NCBI GenBank assembly: GCA_905233765.1
Contig: CAJOCU010000012.1
Span: forward strand, 51,180 to 115,179
DNA: 64,000 bases
Direction: 5' to 3'
DNA from: an uncultured Bacteroidaceae bacterium
GTDB lineage: Bacteria; Bacteroidota; Bacteroidia; Bacteroidales; Bacteroidaceae
Both the position numbers and the translations under genes were made by a program. Below, in pieces: positions 48,975 to 59,819 of this stretch (position 1 is its first letter; every line of letters begins with the position of its first letter). The notes beneath the pieces were generated by a model. It was not told the DNA's origin. It was given only the letters and a program-made list of their open reading frames with translations, and did not search any database.

Positions 48975-50668
48975 AGAACGAGACCAAATACAGTGCGCGG
49001 CAATTGATCATTTGGTTTTGGCAGATCTTCCGCCAAGTGAAATTGCAATCGTTCATCAATGCGATGAGCGGTATTGTGCGGGTAGCCCTAGACTTCGCTT
49101 TCATCTGGGCTACCAAACTGGCAATCGACATTGCCACTGGCGCACAGCCCTCCACCCTCATATTTCATCCCTCAACCCTTTTTGGTGCCGGACTGCTCCT
49201 TATCGCTATCATGGCCTTGCAGATGGCCTTGGGCTATCTGGGTCGATGGATTGCCGCATTGCTGGGCGTCGAAGCCCAGAACCGGATGCAGCGCCGCATC
49301 TTTGAGCACCTGCTCCGCAGCGAGTGGCACGGCAGGGAACAACGCCATAGCGGCGATATCCTCAACCGCCTTGTCAGTGACACGCAGACCGTCGTCACCG
49401 TTGTCACCGATACCGTTCCACAGGCCCTCGCCGTTCTTATCCGTCTCATCTGCGCCTTCTTCTTCCTCTTCTCGATGGATGCGATGCTGGCCATCAGCGT
49501 GACGGTAATCCTGCCCATCTTCATCCTCCTCAGCCGTCTATATATCAATCGGATGCGCGCCATCACACGCGAGGTGCGTCAAACAGACAGCCGCGTCCAA
49601 GCCACACTACAAGAGAGCATTCAGCATCGTCTCGTACTGAAGACATTGGAACGTGTTCCTCTGCTGATTCAGACCCTGAGCAAGTTGCAAAGCACGCTCC
49701 GCACCCAGGTGCATCGCCGTACCTTGTTCTCTGCGACGTCCAATCTTGTATTGAACTTCGGTTTCGGGGCAGCCTACCTGTTTACTTTTTTATGGAGTGT
49801 GAACCGTCTTGCAGAGGGCACAATTACTTTTGGCATGATGACGGCCTTTATCCAACTCTGTGGTCAGATACAGGGACCTTTCCGTGAACTGACCCGCTTC
49901 ATCCCCTCAATCATCAGCAGTTTCACGGCAGCTGAACGATTGGTGGAGCTGGAGGAGATTCCCATGGAAGCCGATGGGGAGCCCATTCGCTTTGAGGAAG
50001 GTGCTGGCATCCGCATCTCGGACATCACATTCTCCTACGATTCCCACAGCCGCCGCATTTTCGACCACGCCTCTTTCGACTTCCCGCCGGGCAGCACCAC
50101 CGCCATCCTCGGCGAGACCGGAGCCGGCAAGACCACACTGATACGTCTGATGCTGGCATTGTTAAAGCCCAATGAAGGGAAGGTGGAGATGTATTCTTCT
50201 ATTAGCGTGCCGGTGTCGGCACGCACCCGCTGCAACCTTGTCTATGTACCACAGGGCAACAGCCTCTTCAGCGGCACACTGCGCTGGAACCTGCAGATGG
50301 GCAAGCCCGATGCTACAGAGGAAGAAATGAATGAAGCGCTGAGGTTGGCGTGCGCCGACTTCGTGCTAGCACTTCCCGACGGTCTTGACACCCGAATTGG
50401 CGAGGGAGGTGCGGGCCTCTCCGAAGGGCAGGCGCAACGCATCGCCATTGCCCGTGCCCTGCTCCGCCAAGGAACGATTCTTCTGCTCGATGAAGCCACG
50501 AGCGCTCTCGACCACCTCACAGAACAGACACTACTCAGCAACCTCGTCCAGCACCACCAGCAGAAAGCGGTTGTCCCCACACTCATCTTCATCACCCATC
50601 GCACCGCCATAGTGGAACATTGCACGCAGGTGGTAACGCTCAACAGATCCACCCTGCATGAAAAATAG
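48971..50668 (+). CDS. ABC transporter, fused permease and ATPase
   Basis: Start ATG 48971, overlapping the nadK stop by 4 nt. An N-terminal six-helix exporter domain (~1-320) precedes an ATPase domain with Walker A GETGAGKTT (~383), signature LSEGQAQR (~485), Walker B ILLLDEATSALD (~503) and H-loop FITHR. 565 residues, the usual length of a half-transporter exporter. Substrate unknown. Residues PSTLIFHPSTLF (~60-71) in the first extracytoplasmic loop come from a period-7-like repeat at 49147-49182. Confidence 0.92.
   Translation: MKNETKYSARQLIIWFWQIFRQVKLQSFINAMSGIVRVALDFAFIWATKLAIDIATGAQPSTLIFHPSTLFGAGLLLIAIMALQMALGYLGRWIAALLGVEAQNRMQRRIFEHLLRSEWHGREQRHSGDILNRLVSDTQTVVTVVTDTVPQALAVLIRLICAFFFLFSMDAMLAISVTVILPIFILLSRLYINRMRAITREVRQTDSRVQATLQESIQHRLVLKTLERVPLLIQTLSKLQSTLRTQVHRRTLFSATSNLVLNFGFGAAYLFTFLWSVNRLAEGTITFGMMTAFIQLCGQIQGPFRELTRFIPSIISSFTAAERLVELEEIPMEADGEPIRFEEGAGIRISDITFSYDSHSRRIFDHASFDFPPGSTTAILGETGAGKTTLIRLMLALLKPNEGKVEMYSSISVPVSARTRCNLVYVPQGNSLFSGTLRWNLQMGKPDATEEEMNEALRLACADFVLALPDGLDTRIGEGGAGLSEGQAQRIAIARALLRQGTILLLDEATSALDHLTEQTLLSNLVQHHQQKAVVPTLIFITHRTAIVEHCTQVVTLNRSTLHEK
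49147..49182. repeat. Short direct repeat in the ABC transporter gene
   Basis: Two CC(T/C)CAACCCT/CCTCCACCCT units with a CATATTT core encode PSTLIFHPSTLF between two transmembrane helices. Confidence 0.6.
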
Positions 50669-51740
50669 CATCTCACACACCGCAGGCTCTCTCCTCCCCG
50701 GGAGGGGGCGTGGATGGATCCTCACCTTCTTAAAGAACTGGACATTGCCCGTCGCCATCATTGTGGGTTCAGTGTTCTACCTGCTGTTTGCCTATGTCCC
50801 GGCACTCGACGCTGCAGGAGATACGTTCCTCCCCCTCTTCGAGACGTTGTTGCCCATCACCATATTCTTCACGCTCTTCATCACCTTCTCGAAGGTCGAT
50901 TTCCACCTGATGCGCTTGCGTCCCTGGCATTTCTACGTCCTCGCCACGCAGCTATTATTAATAGGTGCGCTGGTGGCCACCACACTTTTCCTTCTCCCCT
51001 CCATTACGGGAGGGGTCGGGGGTGGGTCTTCAAAGCTCCTGCTCGAAGCCATCCTTGTCTGCGTCATCGCGCCCTGTGCGGCAGCGTCGCCCATCGTAAC
51101 GGCGAAGCTCGGCGGCAATCTCACGCAGATGACCACCTTCGTGCTGCTGTCAGCCGTCGTCGTCTCGCTGCTGATTCCCGCTGTCTTCCCCCTTCTGGAG
51201 CCCCATCAGGGTTTTACCTTCCGCGTTACCTTCTGGCTCATTCTGAAGCGTCTGGCCAGCGTGCTACTGATGCCGTTGCTGCTCGGTGCCATCGTGCGCC
51301 ACTGGGTCAAGCCGCTCTATGAATGGCTGATGCGCACACCGGATCTCAGTTTCTATTGCTGGGCCGTCTCGCTGTCGATTGTCGTGGGCCTCACGCTGCG
51401 CAACATCCTGCATAGTCCTGCCAGTGGCCTCCTGCTGGGTGAGATTGCGTTCTTCTCCTTCCTCACCGCCATCACGCAGTTCGCCATCGGCCGTTTCATC
51501 GGGCGCAATGCCGACGAGAAGATCTGCACGGGGCAGGGCATGTTTCAGAAAAATACGAGTCTGGCCATCTGGATAGCCTACGTCTATCTCTCATCGGTCG
51601 CCAGCATCGGTGCCGGCTGCTACGTCCTGTGGCAGAACATCATCAACTCCTACGAACTCTGGCAACACCGTAGAACCTCCGCTCCAGGCCCTGACACAAC
51701 AACAGCGCCCACAACATCCCAAAGAAACAGACACCTGTGA
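50658..51740 (+). CDS. Bile acid:sodium symporter (BASS) family transporter
   Basis: Polytopic membrane protein with ~9-10 hydrophobic segments. APCAAASPIVTAKLGGN, WAVSLSIVVGLTLRN and GMFQKNTSLAIWIAYVYL match the BASS/ACR3-like family. The substrate may be a bile acid or an organic anion; not decidable. Two GC-rich repeats add residues: one near the N-terminus (LLPGRGRGW, 50687-50716) and one in a loop (LLPSITGGVGGGSSK, 50994-51028). The C-terminus overlaps the next, convergent gene by 98 bp. The start overlaps the ABC transporter end by 11 bp. Confidence 0.85.
   Translation: MKNSISHTAGSLLPGRGRGWILTFLKNWTLPVAIIVGSVFYLLFAYVPALDAAGDTFLPLFETLLPITIFFTLFITFSKVDFHLMRLRPWHFYVLATQLLLIGALVATTLFLLPSITGGVGGGSSKLLLEAILVCVIAPCAAASPIVTAKLGGNLTQMTTFVLLSAVVVSLLIPAVFPLLEPHQGFTFRVTFWLILKRLASVLLMPLLLGAIVRHWVKPLYEWLMRTPDLSFYCWAVSLSIVVGLTLRNILHSPASGLLLGEIAFFSFLTAITQFAIGRFIGRNADEKICTGQGMFQKNTSLAIWIAYVYLSSVASIGAGCYVLWQNIINSYELWQHRRTSAPGPDTTTAPTTSQRNRHL
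50687..51028. repeat. Two GC-rich repeat elements inside the BASS transporter gene
   Basis: 50687-50716 (CTCTCCTCCCCGGGAGGGGG, partial) and 50994-51028 (minus orientation: GACCCACCCCCGAC tail then CCCTCCC-gtaat-GGAGGGG). Confidence 0.8.
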
Positions 51741-52503
51741 CCGTATTCTCAATGCCCAGCGGGGCAAAGGGCACACAGGACAACGAAAATAAGAGGCTAT
51801 ACGCTATCAACCGCTGACGCCGCAGCGTGCGACGCAGCTCCGCACGGCCCCACGAAGTAGTGGACAGCCAAAACGTCAAAGCCACAGCCACCACGAAGAC
51901 CTTCGTGTCCCACAGCAGTCCCAGCACCAGCGCCGTGCGACTCGTCAGCACCTGCAGGTTGGGGGCCAGGCTCGGCAGATGGTCGCGCGTGAGGAACTGC
52001 AGAATCGTGCCAACTAACCAGCCGATGACCATCGGCCAGCAGGCCAGGCGGAAGAACTCATCGCGGCGCTGCCACGCCTGCAGCAGAAAGGCCAAACAGA
52101 GGGGCAGCGTGATACCATCGTGCGTGAAGCTGCAGAAAATGCCCATCAAGAGCATGAAACCATAGGCCTTCGTGAAGTCCTTGCGGCTGATGCGCTTGTA
52201 CTGCGTCAGGAAGAACGGGACAATGCACTGTGAACCCAGTTCTATCAGCGCGTCCTCGTCGCGTGAGAAGAACAAGTGAGAGCCAGGTGCGAACAGCAGG
52301 ATGAAGCCTGCCGTCACCAGAATTTCCAAGGGCGCACGATCCGTATCGATGAAACGCGCCACCAACCACACCAACAGCGTGAACATCGCCGCCGTCATCG
52401 GCACGATGATGCGAGGATCCCACACACTCTCACCAGCCTTTGGAACAAAAGCCATCACGAGGGTTGTGAACAGGAATATAAAAAGATATGTGAGCGTCTT
52501 CAT
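51643..52503 (-). CDS. Polytopic membrane protein (DUF6056-like), unknown function
   Basis: 286 residues with about 8 hydrophobic segments; starts MKTLTYLFIFLFTTLVMAFVP. A loop GSHLFFSRDEDALIELGS and THDGITLPL carry polar residues reminiscent of membrane glycosyltransferase-like DUF6056 proteins, but the match is weak. A -7 box TATCTTTG at 52517-52524 (minus strand) gives a ~10-nt leader. The 3' end overlaps the convergent BASS gene over 98 bp, an unusually long overlap. Confidence 0.75.
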   Translation of the reverse strand: MKTLTYLFIFLFTTLVMAFVPKAGESVWDPRIIVPMTAAMFTLLVWLVARFIDTDRAPLEILVTAGFILLFAPGSHLFFSRDEDALIELGSQCIVPFFLTQYKRISRKDFTKAYGFMLLMGIFCSFTHDGITLPLCLAFLLQAWQRRDEFFRLACWPMVIGWLVGTILQFLTRDHLPSLAPNLQVLTSRTALVLGLLWDTKVFVVAVALTFWLSTTSWGRAELRRTLRRQRLIAYSLLFSLSCVPFAPLGIENTVTGVCFFGMLWALLLCQGLERRFYGVARVRRS

Positions 52504-52528
52504 ACGTTTGGCGGCGCAAAGATATGTA

Positions 52529-52560
52529 AAAGTTTAAAGTTTAAGGTTTAAAGTATAAAG
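52529..52560. repeat. Period-7 repeat (AGTTTAA) before groES
   Basis: Four AGTTTAA/GGTTTAA units in the 186-bp gap between the divergent membrane protein and groES. Confidence 0.8.
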
Positions 52561-52689
52561 ATTTTTGCGAAAAAGGCTTGTTTTGCTGTTTCCGACTGAC
52601 AAGATGGCAGGCAACATCCCTTTGGCACACCTTTCGCTTGGCTGAAAATGCATTTTAACAACTCAAAAACTCATAAAAACAAAACAACT

Positions 52690-52962
52690 ATGAAGATTCA
52701 ACCCCTTGCAGACCGCGTTCTCATTGAACCCGCTGCAGCAGAAGAAAAGACCATCGGCGGCATCATCATCCCCGATACTGCCAAGGAGAAACCCCTTCAG
52801 GGTAAGGTTGTGGCCGTTGGCAAAGGCACCAAGGACGAAGAGATGGTGCTGAAGGCCGGCGACACCGTCCTGTATGGCAAGTATGCCGGCACCGAACTGG
52901 AGTTCGAAGGTCAGAAGTACCTGATTATGCGTCAGAGCGATGTGGTCGCGATCCTCGCATAG
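52690..52962 (+). CDS. groES: Co-chaperonin GroES
   Basis: 90 residues; starts [20 protein letters not shown], with the mobile loop [16 protein letters not shown]. Lid of the GroEL folding chamber. The start is set at 52690, not at an earlier ATG in an AT-rich leader. No CIRCE operator (TTAGCACTC) is visible upstream, so control by HrcA is not supported. Followed by groEL. Confidence 0.96.
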   Translation: MKIQPLADRVLIEPAAAEEKTIGGIIIPDTAKEKPLQGKVVAVGKGTKDEEMVLKAGDTVLYGKYAGTELEFEGQKYLIMRQSDVVAILA

Positions 52963-52970
52963 CGAGGGCT

Positions 52971-54735
<1,765 letters not shown>

Positions 54736-54742
54736 TCACGCT

Positions 54743-54896
54743 ATCGACCTCTCTACTCCCATCACCTACCTGCCAGGAGTAGGCCCACAGAGGGCGAAAC
54801 TACTGGACGCGGAACTGGGTATCACCACGTTCCGCGACCTCCTTTACTACTTCCCTTATAAGCATATCGTACTACATACACGAGCTGACGGCCGAT
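54743..54896 (+). pseudogene. recG: 5' end of recG in a broken frame
   Basis: From 54743 the frame reads IDLSTPITYLPGVGPQRAKL, then the FRDLLYYFPYKHIV motif, a clear match to the start of Bacteroidetes RecG. No ATG/GTG/TTG lies in the right place (the codon before GAC is ATC) and the frame is lost at ~54868. Homology continues in the frame of 54897 (YYIHELTADMPFVQV). A deletion of about 11-14 bp (between HI and YYIHEL) would explain it. Alternatively, a sequencing error. Confidence 0.7.
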
Positions 54897-56831
54897 ATGC
54901 CTTTTGTACAGGTGAAGGGCGAGATTCTCAGCTTTGAGGAAGAGGGGCACGGCCGCAAGCGCCGCCTGATCGCCCATTTCACCGATGGAATGGGACTTAT
55001 TGACCTCGTATGGTTCCAGGCTGGGACCATCAAGTGGATCAAGAAGAACTATCTCATCGGTAAGCCATACATCGTCTTCGGGCGCCCCGGTGTCTTCAAG
55101 GACAGAATCAATATCCCCCACCCCGACATCGACCCCGCCGATAGCCTGCAGTTGGGCTCTATGGGGCTGCAACCCTACTACTCCACCACAGAGCGGATGA
55201 AGAAAGGCGGCCTCAACAGCCGCAGCATCGAGCGCTTCACCACGACGCTAATGGATAAGGTCACCAGCGTCGATACACCAGAGACCCTGCCGAACAACCT
55301 CATTCAGCATCTCAACCTCATCCCCCTCTGGCAATCGCTCCACGACCTCCACTATCCCGATTCTGCCGAGGCGCTGCGCCGCGCCACTTACCGCCAGAAG
55401 TTTGAAGAGCTGTTCTTCATCCAGTTGGGAATCCTCCGCTATGCCCGTCTGCGCCAGCAGCAGGTGTTCGGCCATGTCTTCGCCCATGTCGGTGAGCGGT
55501 TCAACACCTTCTATCGCGACTACCTGCCCTTCGAACTAACCAATGCCCAGAAGCGCGTTATTAGGGAGATGCGTCATGATATGGGCAGCGGCAAGCAGAT
55601 GAACCGTCTGCTGCAGGGCGACGTAGGCAGCGGCAAGACGCTCGTAGCCCTCATGACGATGCTCATCGCCCTCGACAACGGCTACCAGGCCTGTCTGATG
55701 GCGCCTACCGAGATTCTGGCCGAGCAGCACTACGCCACCTTCCGCGAGTTCCTGCGCGATATGCCCGTGCGGGTGGAACTGCTGACAGGCTCCGTCAAGG
55801 GCAAGAAACGGCGCGAACCGATATTAGAAGGAACACGCTCGGGAGAGGTGCACATCCTCATCGGCACCCATGCCGTGCTGGAGGACACCGTGGCATTCAG
55901 CCGTCTGGGTCTCGTCGTCATTGACGAGCAACACCGCTTCGGCGTCGCCCAGCGAGCCCGCCTCTGGAGGAAGAACGAGATTCCACCCCACGTCCTCGTC
56001 ATGACCGCCACGCCCATTCCCCGCACATTGGCCATGACCCTCTATGGCGACCTCGACGTGAGCGTCATCGATGAGTTGCCGCCGGGCCGCAAGCCCATCG
56101 AGACACGCCATTTCTGGGAGGAGCGCAACGAGAGCCTCTACCACGGCATCCGCACCGAGATTGCCAAGGGCCGGCAGGTCTATGTTGTCTATCCGCTCAT
56201 CAAGGAGAGCGAGAAGATGGACATGCAAGATCTGGAGAATGGCTATGCCGAGCTCTGCCAGGCCTTCCCCGACCTGCGCATCTCCAAGGTTCACGGCCAG
56301 ATGAAGCCCGCCGAGAAAGATGCCGAGATGGATCGCTTCGTGCGCGGCGAGACACAGATCCTCGTAGCCACAACGGTCATCGAGGTCGGCGTGAACGTCC
56401 CCAACGCCTCCGTCATGGTCATCCAGAATGCCGAGCGCTTCGGCCTCGCACAGCTGCACCAGCTGCGCGGTCGCGTAGGGCGCGGTGCCGACCAGAGCTA
56501 CTGCATCCTCGTCACCAAGTACCAGCTCTCGGCCGAGACCAAGAAACGCATAGAGGTCATGTGCGACACCACCGACGGCTTCGAGATTGCCGAGGCCGAC
56601 CTGAAGTTCCGCGGCCCGGGCGACCTCGAGGGCACACAGCAGAGCGGCCTCGCCTTTGACCTCCATATCGCCAACCTCGCGCGCGACGGACAACTCGTGC
56701 AGCTCGCCCGCGACACCGCCAACCGCATCCTCGATGATGACCCGCAGCAGTGCAAGCCCGAGTATGCGTCGATGTGGGCACACCTGCGTGAGCTCAACAA
56801 GAGCAACGTGGATTGGAGCAATATTTCCTGA
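54897..56831 (+). CDS. recG: ATP-dependent DNA helicase RecG, N-terminus truncated by frameshift
   Basis: RecG reverses stalled replication forks. This 644-residue frame starts within the N-terminal wedge domain (MPFVQVKGEIL), missing ~50 residues of the full-length protein (~700). The helicase core is intact: Walker A GDVGSGKT (~240), APTEILAEQHY, DEQHRFG, VLVMTATPIPRTLA, LPPGRKPIETR and the C-terminal QLRGRVGRG. The upstream part is in another frame (54743-54896). The damage could abolish or alter function, or reflect a sequence error, since the rest is well conserved. Confidence 0.88.
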   Translation: MPFVQVKGEILSFEEEGHGRKRRLIAHFTDGMGLIDLVWFQAGTIKWIKKNYLIGKPYIVFGRPGVFKDRINIPHPDIDPADSLQLGSMGLQPYYSTTERMKKGGLNSRSIERFTTTLMDKVTSVDTPETLPNNLIQHLNLIPLWQSLHDLHYPDSAEALRRATYRQKFEELFFIQLGILRYARLRQQQVFGHVFAHVGERFNTFYRDYLPFELTNAQKRVIREMRHDMGSGKQMNRLLQGDVGSGKTLVALMTMLIALDNGYQACLMAPTEILAEQHYATFREFLRDMPVRVELLTGSVKGKKRREPILEGTRSGEVHILIGTHAVLEDTVAFSRLGLVVIDEQHRFGVAQRARLWRKNEIPPHVLVMTATPIPRTLAMTLYGDLDVSVIDELPPGRKPIETRHFWEERNESLYHGIRTEIAKGRQVYVVYPLIKESEKMDMQDLENGYAELCQAFPDLRISKVHGQMKPAEKDAEMDRFVRGETQILVATTVIEVGVNVPNASVMVIQNAERFGLAQLHQLRGRVGRGADQSYCILVTKYQLSAETKKRIEVMCDTTDGFEIAEADLKFRGPGDLEGTQQSGLAFDLHIANLARDGQLVQLARDTANRILDDDPQQCKPEYASMWAHLRELNKSNVDWSNIS

Positions 56832-56904
56832 CACCTCATATACCTACTTTTGATGATTTTGTGCCTCAGAGTAGGTATTTTTTTATGTCTGTCGCCAGGA
56901 ATCC

Positions 56905-56935
56905 TTGAACGTTTGAGAAAAAAACTATATTTTTG
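56905..56935 (+). promoter_or_regulatory. Promoter of feoAB
   Basis: -33 TTGAAC at 56905 and -7 TATTTTTG at 56928-56935, exactly 23 nt apart, as in the other promoters of this window. The leader to ATG 56959 is about 20 nt. No Fur box was recognised by eye. Confidence 0.6.
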
Positions 56936-56958
56936 CCCGCAAAAATAATCGCAAGCGT

Positions 56959-59481
56959 ATGAAACTCTCTGAACTCAAGACCGGCGAACGGGCTTATATC
57001 GTGAAGGTGAGCGGCCACGGTGGATTCCGCAAACGCATCATCGAAATGGGCTTCATCAAGGGACAACCCGTGGAGGCGCTCCTCAACGCACCCCTCCAGG
57101 ACCCGGTGAAGTACAAGCTGATGGGCTACGAGGTGAGCCTGCGGCATGACGAGGCGAAGTTGATTGAGGTAACAGACTCTCTCCCCAGCAGACCCACCCC
57201 CAACCCCTCCCGTCAGGGAGGGGAGATGGCTGGCGCAGAGACCGCTATTGAACAAGGAAGTCTCCCCTTACGGGGAGATTTAGAGGGGTCTTCTGGGGGA
57301 CCTTCCATCACCGTCGCCCTCATCGGCAACCCCAACTGCGGCAAGACATCGCTCTTCAACTACGCCAGCGGTGCCCACGGCCGTGTGGGCAATTACTCGG
57401 GCGTCACCGTCGATGCCAGCGTGGCGACGGCAGAGCAGGAGGGCTATACGTTCCACCTGACAGACCTGCCCGGCACCTACTCGCTCTCCTGCTATTCGCC
57501 CGAAGAGCTCTACGTGCGCAAGCACCTCACAGAGGAGCACCCAGATGTGGTCATCAACGTCATCGACGCCTCCAATATCGAGCGAAACCTCTACCTGACC
57601 ACACAGCTGGTGGATATGAACCTACGCGTGGTGTGCGCCCTGAATATGTTCGACGAGTTCGAGCGGCGCGGGGACCACGTGAACATCGATACGCTCTCCA
57701 CGCTGTTCGGCGTGCCGATGGTACCGACATCGTTCAAGAGCGGACGCGGCGTGAAGGAATTGCTGCACACGGTCATCGAGGTCTTCGAGGGTACCAACGC
57801 GCACATGCGCCACATCCACATCAACTACGGCCATGAGATAGAGGACGGCATCACGCATATCCAGCAGTTCCTGAAGGCCGATGAACACCTGAGCACGCAG
57901 TACTCCACGCGCTATATGGCGCTGAAGCTGCTGGAGCACGACGCGGAGATGATTCATTTCGTGGAGAGCCACGTCGAGAGCGAACACCGCAGCGAGGACC
58001 GCAAGCGACTGATGGCCTCCCGCGACTATGCCGGAGCCCGCGTGCTGGAGGAGACGGACGTGGATCCTGAGACGGCCATCATGGATGCCAAATACGGCTT
58101 CATCCACGGCGCCCTCGCCGAGGCGGAGTTCCGCACGGGCACCAAGGAAGACACCTATAAGACCACACACCGCATCGACGCGCTGCTGTCGAACCGCTTC
58201 CTGGGCTTCCCCATCTTCTTCCTCATCCTTTACGTGATGTTCCAGACGACCTTCACGCTGGGGCAGTACCCGATGGACTGGATTGAGGCGGGTGTGGCGT
58301 GGCTGGGCGAATGGATAGGCGCCACGATGAGCGAGGGGCCGCTGCGGTCGATGCTCGTGGACGGTGTCATCGGCGGCGTGGGCAGCGTCATCGTGTTCCT
58401 GCCGCAGATCCTGATTCTCTACTTCTTCATCTCCTTCATGGAGGATTCGGGCTATATGTCGCGTGCCGCCTTCATCATGGATAAGCTGATGCACCGCATG
58501 GGGCTGCACGGCAAGTCGTTCATCCCGCTGGTGATGGGCTTCGGCTGCAACGTCCCTGCCGTGATGGCTACGCGCACCATCGAGAGCCGCCGCTCGCGAC
58601 TGATTACGATGATGATTCTGCCGTTTATGTCGTGCTCCGCGCGCTTACCGATATATATCATGATCGTGGGGACGTTCTTCGCAGCGCAGTGGCGCAGTAT
58701 GGTGCTGGTGTCGCTCTACGCCATCGGCATCCTGGTGGCCGTGGTGGTGTCGCGCATCTTCTCGCGCTTTATCATCAAGGGCGAAGACACGCCTTTCGTG
58801 ATGGAGCTCCCACCCTACCGCTGGCCGACCGCCAAAGCCATCGGGCGTCACACGTGGGAGAAGGGCAAGGAGTACCTGAAGAAAATGGGCGGCATCATCC
58901 TCGTTGCCAGCATCATCGTGTGGGCACTGAGCTATTTCGGCCCCACCCCCGACCCCTCCCCTGTTAGGGAGGGGAGCGAGAATACTTCTGCTGCCAGCAA
59001 TTCACCCCTCCCTAACAGGGGAGGGGGCGGGGAAGGGGCCGTTGGGGCCGCTGGGGTCTCCATGGAGGATTCCTACCTCGGTCGTGCCGGAAAGGCCATC
59101 TCCCCCGTCTTCGCGCCCCAGCACTTCAACTGGAAGCTGGACGTGAGCCTCATCGCCGGCGTAGGTGCCAAGGAGATTGTGGCCAGCACGATGGGCGTAC
59201 TCTACTCGGGCGACGATAGCTTCGGCGACGACGATACCTTCAGCGAGGACAAGGCCAAATACACACGCCTGCGCCAGCAGATGGCCGCCGACGGCATCAC
59301 ACCCCTCACGGCCTACGCCTACCTCCTCTTCATCCTCCTATACTTCCCCTGCCTGGCCACCATCGTAGCCATCAAGAACGAGACCGCGTCGTGGCGCTGG
59401 GCCCTCTGTGCCGCCCTCTACACCACCTGCCTCGCCTGGCTCGTCTCTGCCGCCGTGGTGCAGATTGGACAGCTGTTTTAA
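56959..59481 (+). CDS. feoB: FeoA-FeoB fusion ferrous iron transporter, with two repeat-derived insertions
   Basis: N-terminal FeoA SH3-like domain (1-72; LKTGERAYIVKVSG), then the FeoB G domain with GNPNCGKTSLF (~122-132), and a membrane domain of ~8-10 helices with Gate motifs (VMGFGCNVPAVMATRTIE, MSCSARLPIY). 840 residues. GTP hydrolysis drives Fe(II) uptake. Two Pro/Gly/Ser-rich insertions, ~73-113 in the FeoA-FeoB linker and ~661-700 in the loop before SYLGRAGKAISPVF, are coded by GC-rich inverted doublets. A Cys-rich membrane protein follows. Confidence 0.94.
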   Translation: MKLSELKTGERAYIVKVSGHGGFRKRIIEMGFIKGQPVEALLNAPLQDPVKYKLMGYEVSLRHDEAKLIEVTDSLPSRPTPNPSRQGGEMAGAETAIEQGSLPLRGDLEGSSGGPSITVALIGNPNCGKTSLFNYASGAHGRVGNYSGVTVDASVATAEQEGYTFHLTDLPGTYSLSCYSPEELYVRKHLTEEHPDVVINVIDASNIERNLYLTTQLVDMNLRVVCALNMFDEFERRGDHVNIDTLSTLFGVPMVPTSFKSGRGVKELLHTVIEVFEGTNAHMRHIHINYGHEIEDGITHIQQFLKADEHLSTQYSTRYMALKLLEHDAEMIHFVESHVESEHRSEDRKRLMASRDYAGARVLEETDVDPETAIMDAKYGFIHGALAEAEFRTGTKEDTYKTTHRIDALLSNRFLGFPIFFLILYVMFQTTFTLGQYPMDWIEAGVAWLGEWIGATMSEGPLRSMLVDGVIGGVGSVIVFLPQILILYFFISFMEDSGYMSRAAFIMDKLMHRMGLHGKSFIPLVMGFGCNVPAVMATRTIESRRSRLITMMILPFMSCSARLPIYIMIVGTFFAAQWRSMVLVSLYAIGILVAVVVSRIFSRFIIKGEDTPFVMELPPYRWPTAKAIGRHTWEKGKEYLKKMGGIILVASIIVWALSYFGPTPDPSPVREGSENTSAASNSPLPNRGGGGEGAVGAAGVSMEDSYLGRAGKAISPVFAPQHFNWKLDVSLIAGVGAKEIVASTMGVLYSGDDSFGDDDTFSEDKAKYTRLRQQMAADGITPLTAYAYLLFILLYFPCLATIVAIKNETASWRWALCAALYTTCLAWLVSAAVVQIGQLF
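57191..57302. repeat. GC-rich inverted doublet in the FeoA-FeoB linker
   Basis: 57191-57225 (GACCCACCCCC tail plus CCCCTCCC-gtca-GGGAGGGG) and 57261-57302 (opposite orientation, CTCCCC-ttac-GGGGAG) with ~35 bp between. Confidence 0.85.
58939..59040. repeat. GC-rich inverted doublet in the FeoB C-terminal region
   Basis: 58939-58976 and 59005-59040 are inverted copies; the first 36 nt of the first arm match the reverse complement of the second at 33 of 36 positions, including GGCCCC at the outer ends and the TGTTA loop. Only 28 bp lie between them, so the pair can form one long cruciform. Confidence 0.9.
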
Positions 59482-59484
59482 TTA

Positions 59485-59550
59485 CGAATGACGAATAAAA
59501 GATTCTATCTATTTTAGGAATCATTCGTCACTCATCATTCGTCATTCATC
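59485..59550. repeat. Period-7/8 repeat (ATTCGTC/CATTCGT) between feoB and the Cys-rich gene
   Basis: TACGAATGACGAATA and CATTCGTCACTCATCATTCGTCATTCATCATG, inverted relative to each other and ending at the next ATG (59551). Confidence 0.75.
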
Positions 59551-59766
59551 ATGCAATCAGTACTAGTCGCTCTCATCCTTCTAGCTTGCGTGGCCTACAC
59601 CGCCCGCCGCCTGTGGAAGCGCTTCACGAAGAAGCGTGAGGATGACGCGCATTGTGCCGGGTGTCCCCTGGCCGACACCTGCCAGCACAAACCCTCTTCC
59701 TCCCCTTCAGCTACTACCCCCGATTGCTGTCAAAGCAGCCACCACACCTGCTGCCACCAAAAATAG
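59551..59766 (+). CDS. FeoB-associated Cys-rich membrane protein
   Basis: 71 residues: one transmembrane helix (MQSVLVALILLACVAYTA), a basic stretch (RRLWKRFTKKR), then Cys-rich CAGCPLADTC and a C-terminal CCQSSHHTCCH. This matches the short membrane protein that often follows feoB in Bacteroidetes and probably binds iron or supports the FeoB complex. Location 69 bp after feoB, same strand. Confidence 0.85.
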   Translation: MQSVLVALILLACVAYTARRLWKRFTKKREDDAHCAGCPLADTCQHKPSSSPSATTPDCCQSSHHTCCHQK

Positions 59767-59819
59767 ACCATTGCTGCTTTTCCACACGATGTTCGGCACC
59801 GAACCTGCCTTCACATAGA

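Noticed and set aside
52540..52690. CIRCE heat-shock operator before groES
   Set aside because: No TTAGCACTC/GAGTGCTAA inverted repeat is present.
57661..57836. Short plus-strand ORF within feoB with Arg/His-rich product
   Set aside because: Out-of-frame shadow of the FeoB G domain.
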